From contig JAKOGI010000023.1 in NCBI GenBank assembly GCA_029747015.1, forward strand, positions 1,108,501 through 1,172,500: a stretch of DNA of 64,000 bases, given 5' to 3'. Shown here one piece after another: positions 33,546 through 45,414 of the stretch. The notes beneath the pieces were generated by a model, which saw only the letters and a program-made list of their open reading frames with translations, ran no database searches and was not told the DNA's origin. The stretch is from Carnegiea gigantea (taxonomy: Eukaryota; Streptophyta; Magnoliopsida; Caryophyllales; Cactaceae). The position numbers were made by a program, and so were the translations under genes. Numbering within the stretch: position 1 is the stretch's first letter; every line of letters starts with the position of its first letter.

Positions 33546-33554
33546 GTGACTAAT

Positions 33555-34920
33555 GATGCAAGTGAATCTCCCATCTTTGATTGTTTCCCCAGTGAGAAAT
33601 TATTTAGGGCTCAAGTGAAATCATAGTTTGCTGACATAATGAACTAGCCGGTGACTGGGGAAATGCCTCAGGGGTGGAATAAGGATGATAGGGATCATTT
33701 GCTTTCCATGGTCTGATTCTTTATATGGGACGGCCCTTATTTAAATATTATCTGGACCAAATCATTAGAAGATACGTCCCTAATGAGCACTTTCAGAGTG
33801 TCTTCTCCTTTTGCTATGATCAATTTTCTGGAGGACACTTTAGTGAAAAAAAGACCGCTGTAAAGATTCTTCAAAGCGGGTTCTATTGGCCCACCTTATT
33901 TAGAGATGCCCATGAGTATTGCACATGATGCTTGCGTTGTCAACAAATGGGTAAGATTAGTAGGAAAGACATGATGCCACTTACCCCCGTCATTGTTATA
34001 GACATATTTGATGTGTGGGCTATTGATTTTATGGGTCCATTCCCGAATTCATTTGGGAATGAGTACATTGTCTTGTGTGCGGATTATGTGTCAAAATGAG
34101 TAGAGGCAATTCCCACGAGGACGAATGAGTCCAAGGTGGTTGTGAGATTTTTGCGAGAAAATATTTTTGTAAGGTATGGGATGCCTAAGGCCACCATTAA
34201 TGATCAAGAGACCCATTTCGACAATAGGTCCTTTAATGCACTCATTAAGAGGTTCTCAATCCTCCATCGCATTGCAACCTTGTACCATCCACAAACTAAA
34301 GGTCAAATGGAGATTTTGAATACACAAGTCTAGCAAATTCTAAAAAAGATCCTGAAGAGAAATTGGAAGGACTGGGTAGATAAGCTAATTGATGCACTTT
34401 GAGCCTATCGAACAGCTTTGAAAACCCCTTTGGGCATGTCGCCCTATAGGGTGGTCTTTGGACGTCCATGCCACATTCCCCATTAAGCTCGAACATCAGG
34501 CTTGGTGGGCAATTCGGGACCTGAACTTTGACTTGACATCCGCTGGTGAGGAACAAAAGCTTAGTTTGAATGAGTTGAAAAAATTTAGGTGGGAATCATA
34601 TGATAACACTCACTTAAGCAAAGATCATGCCAAATTCTTCCATGATAAATTCATCCATAGAAAATAGTTTTCCCTCGGCCAAAAAGCGCTACTTTATGAT
34701 TGCTGCCTTCATTTATTTTTAGGAAAGTTACGGTCTAGGTGAGTTAGTCCCCATGTTGTAGTTAAAGTGTTTCCCCATGAAGCGGTCGGAAATAGAGACT
34801 CCACCAAGGACCAAGTGTTCAAGGTGAATGTGTATAGATTGAAGCCCATACTAGAACTACTGAGTAAAGAGGACATGGAGTGTATCTTCCTCCAAAAACC
34901 CCCTCCCTTTGACTAGTCAT
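33555..34920 (+). pseudogene. Athila/Tat-type integrase fragment
   Basis: Translated with one main frameshift near 34455 and several stops. The HHCC zinc region is present: GGHFS near 33833, DAHEYC near 33908 and CLRCQQ near 33930. The catalytic core follows with [10 protein letters not shown] (first Asp, near 34015), INDQETHF (second Asp, near 34200) and HPQTKGQMEI (Glu, near 34290-34315), then AYRTALKTPLGMSPYR near 34405. The C-terminal part (WAIRDLNFDL, FHDKFIHRK) follows in the other frame. Protease, reverse transcriptase and RNase H should precede it but are absent, so the element is 5'-truncated at the junction near 33550. Confidence 0.88.
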
Positions 34921-35659
34921 GTTTTGAGTCATTGTATAAATGCGCATGGTATACATAAGTGTGTGGATGTTGAAAAAAAGAAGAAAAAAGGTGAAAAGCT
35001 AAGAAAATGTGTGAAATTTTTTTTGAAAAATATCAAAACAGTGATGAAAAGAAAAAACGAGTAGAGAAAAGAATAAAATGAGTGAGAGAAAGGAGAGAAA
35101 GAGAAGTTCCAGAAAAAAAAAAAGAAAAAATTTTGAGTGAAAAAGGGATTTGGAAGCAAGGGACATTGAAAAAAAAGAAGGATGTGGGGAGAGATTTGGT
35201 ACGAGTGCCCCGTGCTAGGGATCATGCCCCTGCCAAGGACAGACAAAAAAAGGGTAACCAAAGATTTGGCGCGGATGCCATGTGCCAAGAGGCACGCCCA
35301 TGCCACCCCCAGTCAGTACTAAATCGTCAATTTTCACTCTTCTTCTTCAGTTCTCCTCCTTCTTCCTCTGCAGTTTCTCTCTCTACTCGACACACACTCT
35401 CTATCTAAACCTCACTCTCCCTCTCATTACCCACTCAAATCTCACCCAAATACTTCAAGATTCACCATTTTCAACCTTAATCTCCTCATTTCCACCATCA
35501 ATTCTCTCGAATTCACTCCCTTTCATCCCTAACTCACTCACTTTTTCTCTTTAAAACCCTAACCTCTATTGTTGAGTTTGACGGTTGTAGAGAAAGAAAG
35601 TCTGCTCTTTGATTCCATTTTTGCACTCCAAAGGCTTGAATTCACACTCCATTAGCAAC
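34921..35659. other. A-rich then pyrimidine-rich spacer of Athila-like element
   Basis: An A/G-rich block (34960-35200), a GTGCCCCGTGC...CATGCCCCTGCC motif block (35200-35305) and a CT-rich block. No coding function seen. Confidence 0.55.
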
Positions 35660-38403
35660 ATGGGCAAGAGACGGGTTGGTGAATCATCCAAGGGACCCCC
35701 TACCCAAGAAATCATCCAAAACATCTTCATCCCAAGCACCCTCACGTACGAAAGGTACTAAAGATGGTTACCCATTGATTTTACCTCCTAGCACCAGGGG
35801 TTTAATTTTTGTGAATGATAATCAAAGGATAAAGTATAAAACTCTTGGTGTTAGAAAAACAAGTGAGCAAAAATGTTGGCACGTGGATTCTTTGAGGTAA
35901 TTGGGAATGTTAGATGATGTTGTGACTTCATTGAGTAATTTGGGTTGGATGGAATATGCTGAGATGGAAGGTGTTGACGCAAAAAAAAGTGCTATTTTGC
36001 AGGTATTGAATAATTCGGAAAAATTACGCGAAAATAATGAAGAAAGCCCGGAAACTGAAGAATTGGGCCAAGTAGATTCAAGTCAAACCAAACCAAACCA
36101 AAAAAAAAAAAAAAAAGCCTAAACTCTACCCAGCTCGTGTGACCCGGTTTTCCCCCTTTTTTTACCCACAGCCCGAGAGCCTCCCCCTTTAGACTCAATT
36201 TCTTTCTCTCTCCTCTCATTTTTCCCCTCTGCCCAAAGGACCCGAGCCTTCTCCCCACGTGCTCCTCTTCTCTTCCTCCTCTTCCATGGCGCTTTGTGTT
36301 CTTCCTTAACCGTTCGATTGCTCTGTCCTCCTTCAATTTCCATTAACGGCAGCCGTTACCATCTCCAGCCCTTTGAGTTGCTTACTTCGTCAATGGGTGA
36401 GAACCGGCCAAGGCTCGGTATAAATCAAGCGAATGGCACGATTCTAGGGATGAATTTTAGGTTTTTAGGTTTAGTAATTTAGTTTTAGATTTTGCAGCAA
36501 GAATTTCATCGTCAATTTCAGAGATTTTAGAATGCAAATCCTGTTTGCCTATTTCAGATTTCCAGATCTAATTTAGTTTGGTTCGAATTTGGTTGATTTT
36601 CGGTTGTTGAATTCGTTTCCTAGCTTGCGATTTGTTTAAATGTTAGCAAGAATTTCGATTCTCAGATTTGATTTCCGTTGCAAGTTGTTGGTTTCGGTGG
36701 TTGATTTTAGCAAGAATTTTGCTTGAATGTTGACTAAAGTTGTCGCTCCTGCTCGTCTACTTCCCCTGTTTCTAGTTGAATTTGGATGCAATCCTTACTT
36801 CTCATTCACTGTTAGTTTCTAGCTGTTAAATCCGATGCAATTTAGCTCTATTCATATTCTGGTTTGTCACTTTCGCTTGATGCCATTTTCACTTGATGCA
36901 ATTCTTGTCCCCTGCCAGTTTTGAATTCTGATTTGGGTTGCTTCATTCGACACTTTGGTTGCTTGAGTTAGATGGTGGATGAATTCAGTTGGAACTTGCT
37001 AATCAGTTGAATGTTTAGTCAGTTGGAACTCAATTGGAACGAACTTGTCTTAGCTATAAAACATCCAGTCATGCTCTTAGGGTTGCATTTTAGGTCAATT
37101 CATTACACGTCGATTTACATGATATTCTAGTCTAGGCAAGCTAGCAACCTAATGTCATAACCCATCCCTGAGGATGATATCTGTTAGTATTACAATGTCA
37201 ACCGTATACTTGCGGAAATTCACAATAGAAGGTGTGTCTTATGACCGGTTGACTATCACATTTTTGAGTTCATTGAATGTAGATTGGGCCCGTTCATATA
37301 GAGATTAGGAGCTCCTTATTTCCTTCCGGATGTTCAATACGGACCATAGGTTGAGTTTAAGGGAATTCAGTGGGTTGCTTCACCTGCCAGTGTATTTGGA
37401 CTCTTTTAGGGATGTGCCAAATAGGTGGTGCCCTAACCCTGTCTAGTTGAGCATCACATGCTCTAAAAGAAAAGCATACACCGATAGGTTTGGGCGGCCA
37501 TGTGTGTACGACCCTAGGTAGGCCAAGGCCACAGACATCTGTAATGGCAATATTCATTATTCACAGCATTTAATAGCTAATATTATCTTTGGGCGCAATG
37601 ATAGCAAGAACGTATGTAGAAAAGCGGAGTTGTTTTTTATTCAGTGTCCCTTGACCAGGACCTATGTAGATACTGGGGCTTTCATCTCTGCCACTTAGTA
37701 GAAGTGGCCAAATATGAACTACCCATAAAAATGTAATTGCTGTGGTAGGTACGGTCACTGCAATTGCCCAAGCCTTGGGTCATGGGGGGAAATTAGGTAG
37801 GGTCGAGCCTCACTTCTTGAGTGGAAATCTAGATATAGCTACCCTAGCCCACACGACTATCATAGATACAAAGGACGGCATTAACAAGTACCCCCACCAC
37901 AAACAAGTACTTTTCACCTTTCCCTATGTGGTCTGAACCATCATTTCAAACAAACAAAATTGGAACTGTGATCGAGAGATAGTGAGAAAGGTGGTGATGC
38001 CACGCAAGGGTGATGAAGGTGATGAGGGGCATGAAGAGGGTAGGGAGGATGATGACAATGAAGGTAAAAAAAAGGGGGGCAAGAGGCCTAACAACATGGG
38101 GGACCCTAAGGGAAGAATGACCCCGCATCTCAACCATAACCACAAATCCAACAACCATATTTTGAGATGGGGGTGCTCTTCCTCCATACCCCAAATGCCT
38201 TTTGATGCAAACTTCCTCCAATCTTTTTCTAACCTCCAAGTGGAGGTAACCGGACTTCGAGAGGGGTACAATGAGATGCATCACGACATTCATCGAATGT
38301 TCGTACGTATGGAGTCGATCAAAAAGGGAATGATTTACTATAGGGGGTATGTGGAGTGGCAAGAAGAGAGAGAGATGAGGCTCATCTGGAGAGAGGACGA
38401 GTA
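35660..38403 (+). pseudogene. Athila-like post-integrase ORF, split by solo LTR
   Basis: The reading starts at ATG 35660 (MGKRRVGESS), shifts frame near 35700 and continues with FVNDNQRIKYK and LGWMEYAEME up to 35971. It resumes at 37228 after the solo LTR with YDRLTITFLSSL, LSLREFSGLLHLP near 37350 and WCPNPV near 37430. It ends with an acidic, basic and coiled tail at 38403. The block resembles the 'putative plant transposon protein' domain often found in Athila/Tat-type elements. Several TAG/TGA stops replace Trp or Gln codons. Function in the retroelement is unknown. Confidence 0.7.
35972..37227 (+). mobile_element. Solo LTR, 1256 bp
   Basis: Flanked by the 5-bp duplication GAAGG (35967-35971 and 37228-37232). 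It begins TGTTGACGC and ends CTTGCGGAAATTCACAATA. The expected CAACA end has become CAATA by one C-to-T change, so the inverted ends were TGTTG/CAACA. The 3' part carries CCCTGAGGATGAT and ACTTGCGG, motifs typical of Tat-type LTR ends. Removing the LTR and one GAAGG joins the flanking ORF in register. Strand is assigned from the TG...CA polarity and the end motifs. Confidence 0.8.
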
Positions 38404-40690
38404 GGCTATAAGAGAAGCCTAAGAGTACGAGGAGAGGCGGCGGATCAATGAACTTATTTGGCAACAATCTACGGCCATCCGCCAGTTAGAGCACTGGTTC
38501 CACCTTTCCTGGGTGATCAAGGGAGCTTATCGACGTTCACACCATTTCCTCCATACTTTTGGCTACCACCTGGATCCGGTAGGGCCCAGTGACTGTGAGT
38601 TGTATCCCCCTTCCCTAAGTCTTTATTGTTTATTGTATTTGAGGGTTTATTACATATGGTTATTTGTATTATGGGGCATCCAAGTTATTCCATAGGTTGT
38701 GACCATGTTGATTATTTGTCTCTCCCTTTCCCTCTAATTGTGATGTGTTGTGATTTTGATGGCCATTTGAGGAGTAATTTGGGCTGTGTTAGCCATATGA
38801 TTGAAATGATAGGTGAATGCTGTAATCGATGCAATCCATTTGTGGTGGATTTGACTATTGGAGTACTGGGCTCTTAGGAGCATAGGCAATGTCCATAGTT
38901 GCATTTAGTGTAGTTATGCATGCGCATTGTATATATAACTCCATGTTTATCATTTCCATATTTTCTTCTTCCTTATTTTCTTCTCCATGTTTACCCTATC
39001 TCAAGGTAGTCTTCTTTCTTCTCCTTGTCGATATTCCTTCTTTTCTCCTCCTTTTCATTTCTTTCCTTATTAGAGCACCTTTTTCCCACAATGAGGACAT
39101 TGTGCATGTTAAGTGTGGGGGTGGGGAAGCTCTTCCATTATTTTTTGAAAAAGAAAAAAAAGAGAGAACTTTTTTTAAAAATTCAAAAAGATTTTCCAAT
39201 TTTCTTATAAATGGATAGTTTTGAGGGAAAATGCGTGACTTTTATTGGCAATGACCTCTGATTGCTTAGGACTTGAATAGCACATAATTAGTGTGCATGG
39301 GATGGAGAGAAAGTCCAAGTTTTTAATAATTCATGTCTAGTTGGGCCTAATAGATAAGAGTAGGCATGGTAGGTGAACCTGTGAGGTTTTTGAGCCTTAT
39401 GTGATCACTTTTTCACTTGCGGTCATCTTGTTCATTTCTTGAAGAGCTCATCCACATATGTCATTCTCTAGAATTTGCGCTAACTCTCTTTGAAACCACA
39501 TATCGCATTTGCATTATTGATGAAAGGAAAGAGACATTCTTTCTACATAATTAGAGTCACATTAGCCAAAAAGCCTCCCATGGTACATAATTTGTATCCC
39601 TTGTTCCCCCTTTGAGCCTTAACCATTGATGTTTTTGTGTGACCCGCATGATTAGCCTTTGGCCTCAAACACTACCTCCACCTAAGCCAAGGCCAATAAG
39701 TATCACTGTGATGAAGGGGCTTGGGAATAGTGTGAGGGAATATGTATTTGGTGTGGCTTGTAAAAAGAAAGAGGAAAATGTTGGAATTAACTTGATACTT
39801 TGCAAAAAGTTAGAAACTTTCTTGCCAAGCACTCCTTTATTTGAAAAGGAAAAAAAAAGGAAGAAAAAGAGAAGAGCACACAATAAAACAAAGAAATGAG
39901 ACATTTTGCTTTGAAAAAAAAAGGAAAAGAGAAAAAGGGAATAAAAGTCTTGGCATTAAAGGTTTAAGTAAAAATTAGAGTATTCAAGTCATCAATGCAA
40001 ATTGCTAGTTGGAGTGCGATTGTGGGGGGTATGATTCATGAACGTGATTGTGATAACTCATTGGAGTGGCTTGCTAGCTCCTCATTTTGAAATTGTGCCT
40101 CCTTCCTCAATCTTTAACTAGCTCTATTACAACCTTTGAAAAGCCCTCTTGATTGTCAAAATGCATGTGCAAACATGCTGTGGGGAATGAGAGCTAGATT
40201 AAACCTATGGTAGAATGTATTTGTTGGTGTTAAGCATTAGTGCACCCATGTTATTACTCTAAACACTTAAGAGGAGAGTCTCATATGCCCTAAAGTGAGT
40301 AACCATCACTTACTACTTATTGAAAAAGGTTGGAATGAAAACATGATTGTCATCTACAAGGATCGCCTGCCCGATTATGCACCCTATGCTTGTGTTATGT
40401 GAATCTTGGTGATTAGAGTGAGTTATTGACTTAGAAAGTGTATGATTACCCTTATTGATGTTTGCAAAGATTTGTGAAAAACTAAAAAAAGATTTTTCCT
40501 TCTTTTTCTCTCTCTTTTTCTTTTTCTTCTTCAAAGACTTATGGGTTTGTCTTCCTTAAACCCTCATGAGACTGCACTTATCTACTTGGGGGACCAAGGG
40601 GTTAAAAGAGCTTGTTACATAAGCTAAATGCAACCGCACCAACTACAAAAAGGTGATTTGCTCATGTTTTTACTTAAGGACGAGCGAAAT
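38404..40690 (+). other. 3' untranslated internal region of Athila-like element
   Basis: Non-coding between the last ORF and the polypurine tract. Contains an internal AATGAGGACATTGTGCATG motif followed by TTAAGTGTGGGGGTGGGG at 39091-39127, a second polypurine-like tract 1.6 kb before the real one. A-rich tracts at 39145-39200 and 39845-39930 generate spurious open frames. Confidence 0.6.
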
Positions 40691-40707
40691 CTAAGTATGG
40701 GGGTATT
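40691..40707 (+). other. Polypurine tract of Athila-like element
   Basis: CTAAGTATGGGGGTATT immediately before the LTR start, with GGACGAGCGAAAT upstream. This layout is typical of Athila/Tat 3' ends. Confidence 0.75.
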
Positions 40708-41902
40708 TGTTTGGTTTCGAACCAGACAAAGTTTTGACCCTTATTATTGGATTTTTGCTCACAAATAATCTTTAAATTAGTTCATTAATTAGATTTTGCG
40801 TTTTGTAGGGTTAAATAGGAGAGGAATCCAATTGGAAGCGAAGCCCAATTCACTTCGAGGGAAAAATCCAAGGGGCGTGCAACAAAGTCAGGAGGGTGTG
40901 CCACAAGGTAAGCACGGCGTGCCATAAGCAAAAAAATTGAATAATGCGGATAGAGATTCGGCACGGATGCCCCGTGCTAAGGGGTATGACTGTGCCAAAC
41001 TGTGGAATTTAGTTTTGTTTTAATTACACGATAATGTAATGGTTAAAAGGCAATTTTTGGCATTTTAGATCATCTTTGTAGCAGCTTTCTCACTCTAGCT
41101 TTAGCCTTATAGAACATTCTCTCTCCTCCATTAATGAATAGCTACAAAGTTGAAGCTTTAGATTAATTTCATGGCAAGTTTCTTATTCTCTCTCTTATTA
41201 TTGCTTAATCTTACTTTCTCTCTCTAAAATTTCTTCAAAGTCTTCACTTTTGACCAATATCAACCTTCCCCAAACATGGGCTTGATGTGCTGGGGGTTGT
41301 GGGGAGATTTGGGTTTTGATCTTAATGGATTTGAAACCTAAATCTACCTCTCGAAACTCAATCATCTCTTTAGTTGATTTCCCTCTTTTTCACATTTACT
41401 CATCCATACTAATAGGATAGCTTGAGTTAGTGTGAAGTTGATTTTTAGGTAAAGACATTCAAGGCTTGATGATGATGTAGCGCTTAATTTGAATCATTAA
41501 AGATTGTGAACTCATTGGTAACTTCTCTCCCTTATCTTTTTATTGCATTTGTTAGGATTAGGTGCAGTATAATCTAAAAATTATATTTTTTTTGGGGTGA
41601 TTTTTGAGGATTGTTCGTTGTGTTGATTGGCCAAGTCGAACCAAGGGCCATGTGGAGCCCGATCCATCTTTTTCTTTATACTATGTGTTTTTTAGATGCT
41701 AGTGATCATTAGCTAGATTAGTGTAGTGTTTATTTGCTTTGAAAAGTCATTCTAGAAGAGTTTACTAAGTTGGCATGCTAGGTTTGTTTAATTAAGTTGA
41801 AAATTGAAATCACTCTTACGGTTAAATCAATCTTAGGTTAATCACCATTCATCCTGGAGGACGACTTAAACTCTTACTCACCACAAGAAAATATTACTAA
41901 CA
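40708..41902 (+). mobile_element. 3' LTR of Athila-like element
   Basis: Begins TGTTTGGTTTCG right after the purine tract. The proposed end, TATTACTAACA at 41902, follows a CATCCTGGAGGACGA motif resembling the end region of the solo LTR at 35972. It contains a GGCACGGATGCCCCGTGC motif near 40950. Length 1195 bases. The 5' LTR is not in the window, so the right boundary is inferred. Confidence 0.6.
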
Positions 41903-43863
41903 TTGTGATTCCTCAATCTTGTCTCTTGCCATTAGAAATGTTTTTGCCAATGGTTTAAACTCAGTGAACATCTTGACCAAATCTTTAATACTTGTGTCAT
42001 CCACCCCATCATTTTTTTCATCTCTTGATGAAGCTCGTCTTTGATTTTGTAGTTCGTTTTATGTGTTATATATATAAAGTTGTGCAAATATTGGATTCTT
42101 GTTTGGGGAAGGTACTAAGGAGCCTATTACATCGCTAGTTCTCCTAAAGACATAGGGTCTGGGTTCCTAGTTTATCTTCTTATCAACTTTTGCTCTAATG
42201 GACGTCAATGCGAACATGGAGTTATATGCTCTAATATGATCTCTAGATTTTGCAGATTTTTACCCACCTTTATAGTCAAGAAACTGATGAAGATATGGAG
42301 GAAATTCTTTAAGGGCAGGTAACTTTACTTTGCCTTCCATACAACACATTGAGAACATATGCTTGTGTACTTCTAGTTTGTTCATTCTCTCTTCATACCA
42401 CACAATTGTTGTGCAATATGTACATACACAAGTTGGTGGGCCTAATTCAATATATTATATATTGTTATGACCTGCATAAACAAAGTTTAATGTAACAATT
42501 AAGATAGTTCACATGTGAACCACAATTAAAAGTGCTATGTGCTATATTTTTTATAGTTTCATCACCTATGCTTTGTCATTTTGTCCATGACATACGTAAC
42601 TTTTAGTATTTATCTAATCCATGAAAAAGTGCATCACATTATCTGACATGAAACAAAAAATTCTAAAGATTTTATTAGTTATGTTATAACCATGTTGTGT
42701 AGAATATATAAATTTAAATGAAGTGCATGGTTTCATAGTATTTCTTAGTGTTTATTGAAATTTATGTTGTGCTATGATGTTTTGTTAGTTAATAAATGAA
42801 TTATAAGATATGTGTATATCTGTAGACATACATTTGATAGTTTATGTTTCCCCTTTACATAGTTAATGAGTTTGTGAGTTAATTACAATATGTCATATCA
42901 TTATCAAATTTAAATATAATTGATATTGAAGGAGTTGTGTCAGTTTTGCAAATGAAAAACTTGATAATTACTGTAATTAAAATTATAACATTTGTTATCC
43001 AAGGGTGTGAAAAGATTATTGACGTTGAATTTTGTCTTTTTTGCTATTAGGATTGCTTGTTCCCCCATTTTTCAAAGTTGGATTATCTGTATTGGAAAAA
43101 TATAAATAGAATTGTTATAAAATTTGTCTTTGAATAATATTTTTGGTCTTATAATTTTGTGTGGATTAGAAACAAAAATAATATCGTTTGAAAACTTTCA
43201 TAGTTCATATGTTAAACATTCATTTGACTTTGCTACAAAAACCAAAATATCCATATGAAGATGGTAATATTAAGCACGAGTTGCAATATACATTGTTATT
43301 TGACTAGCAAAGATAGTATGAATATTGTCGTAATAGTCATAGAACTTTTATGAATAAAAGATGATTATCATCCACAAATATGTGAGTTTAGAATTACAAT
43401 TAAAAAGAGGAATTAAAATTGATTGTTGTGAATTATGGAGAATAATGGGAGAATGCATTATCCAAATTCTGCTCTAATAGACCTTAACCTAGTATCATCC
43501 ATTAACCCACTTTGAAATCCTTTTAAATAGTGTAAATAAGGTTGGAGAGGTGGCTGATGATAATGATAATGGTAATGGTGATGGCGATGGTGATGGGGAT
43601 GGGGATGATAATGATGATGTTGATGGTGATGATGATAGTGGGAGTAGTAATAGTGCATAAATGAAAAATCTATAACAATGCAAAGGCTAAGACATCATAT
43701 TTACAAATTACAACTTTCAGCCACGATAACTAATGTTAATGTGTGATGAAAGCAATCTCAATCTAAATCCATTACCCCAAAATTCCCTCCACCAAGCGGG
43801 GTGGAGGGTTTAATATAGCAGTCTTACCCCTGAATTGCAAAATTACCGAGAAATTGGTTTCAT
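41903..43863. other. AT-rich spacer, no gene seen
   Basis: No coding region supported. Contains an imperfect (GATGGT)n/(GAT)n microsatellite at 43555-43640, whose complementary strand gives spurious His- or Ser-rich open frames. Confidence 0.5.
43555..43640. repeat. Imperfect (GAT)n trinucleotide repeat
   Basis: About 28 units of GAT with GGT, AAT and GGC variants. Confidence 0.9.
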
Positions 43864-44904
43864 TGATGCGAAGCAACTCCTGAGCTTGGGTCTACTCTCA
43901 CTAGTAAGGGTCATCAACCAAGTAGGTTAATATTGACTTGGGACTTCTAGGAAGGTCCACGGAAGGTTAGAAAAGGTGGTTGGGCCCCAAGTAGCCCCAA
44001 AGAAGGAGTTAACCACTTAATCCTACCAAAATCATCTCATTAGCCCATTTTTAGTTTCTAGGCAGAATACTTTACTTTATTTCTAGCTTCATTTTTACTA
44101 GGAAAATGAGCTCTAATTTTCACAAATTATACATGGATAGAAAGCCCTGGATCTCTATTTTCTAACAAATCTAGAACCACCCTCGAATTCCAAGAAATGA
44201 GAAAGTTATGCGCTAAATACCGAGCACGGGTTGGTGTAGGACTGGAAAGGGCATGGTTCTAATTATGGGCTTAATTCAGGATGTTAAGGATGTAATTTTA
44301 GGGATTAATCAGCATAGAATGATTCTTTACATACAAAAGAAGAGTTAACAAATGGCGGCACCTCATTTGGAGGAGTATAGCTTACTCATGGCTTTTTAGA
44401 AGATAGACGATGAACCTTGAAAAATATAGCTCATCGTGATCGTAGTTATTTTAAGCATCTTGATTTATTTTCCAAGGATATTTTATAAGCCTCCTATTGG
44501 TCCACTAATGTACAACTAATTTTCCCTCCTATTGGGTATTTATGGACTTAATTACCTCTATAAAAAATCAGATTGAATGAATGATATGAGAGCTTGAAGC
44601 TTGGTTTTCCTCAAAATCTCAAAATCTTTATCCCTCTTAGGAGGGTGGTGATTTGAGTATTCCCTTTAATATAATCCTTGGTGCTAAGGCTTCAGAGGGT
44701 TAGAGGGTGGGTTGAATTATCTTTTTGCTACTTATTTCAAGTGTTGAATGTTTGTCATTAGAAGCCTTCTCTAATTACTTGGGAACACACTCTATTCCCA
44801 TCTCTTTTGGTTCATCTTTGGGGTGATTAATCTTCAACCTTCATTGGGCTCACCTACAAGCATTTTATGCCTTTATTTAGCCAAATGGAATTCATGATGC
44901 ATCA
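43864..44904 (+). mobile_element. 5' LTR of Ty3/gypsy element
   Basis: TGATGCGAAGC start and GATGCATCA end, 1041 bases, aligning along its length with 50241-51370. It ends two bases before a primer-binding site. Confidence 0.9.
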
Positions 44905-44906
44905 AT

Positions 44907-44918
44907 TAGTATTAGAGC
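44907..44918 (+). other. Primer-binding site, tRNA-iMet type, decayed
   Basis: TAGTATTAGAGC matches the tRNA-iMet site TGGTATCAGAGC except for two changes, one G-to-A and one C-to-T. Confidence 0.75.
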
Positions 44919-45414
44919 ACAATGATCCTATCTCTTGGTAAGCATCCATTCCAACCTTCCTTGTGTTGGAATTGCTTAAAGTTTTCCCCTTTGTATACTA
45001 TTTTATCTTTAGTTCTTCCTCTTTAAATCTCTTATCTTGTCCACAAAAAATCCTAATTCTAGCCCAAACACAAACCCCAACCAAAACATATCCCTAAAAC
45101 TCCACAAAAGGCCAAAAATTCAAAACCAGAAATTTGGCACTGACAACCCGTGTTGCTTGGCACGCCTGTTCCAAAATCCTGCACTTTGAAAATTTAAGCC
45201 AGAGAATTGGCATAGCCACCCCGTGCTGCCTGGCACAACCATGCCCCTTTCCTACACGCTCAAATCTTGCTCCAGAGATCTAGCACAACCCCCTGTGCTG
45301 CAGAGCATGATCGTGCCCCTCCATTTTCACTGTTTTCTTGCCCGTGTCCCTTTAGCATGCCCGTGCCTCCTATGTTTTCTCCTTCTTTTTTCCTCTCGAT
45401 CAGTTATAACTAAT

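Noticed and set aside
38889..39210. Hydrophobic Phe/Ser-rich plus-strand frames resembling an envelope protein
   Set aside because: They fall in the CT-rich 3' untranslated region of the Athila-like element around the internal purine motif. No signal peptide with a plausible coding context, and no conserved motif.
43458..43683. His-rich and Ser/Pro-rich minus-strand frames
   Set aside because: Products of the (GAT)n microsatellite.
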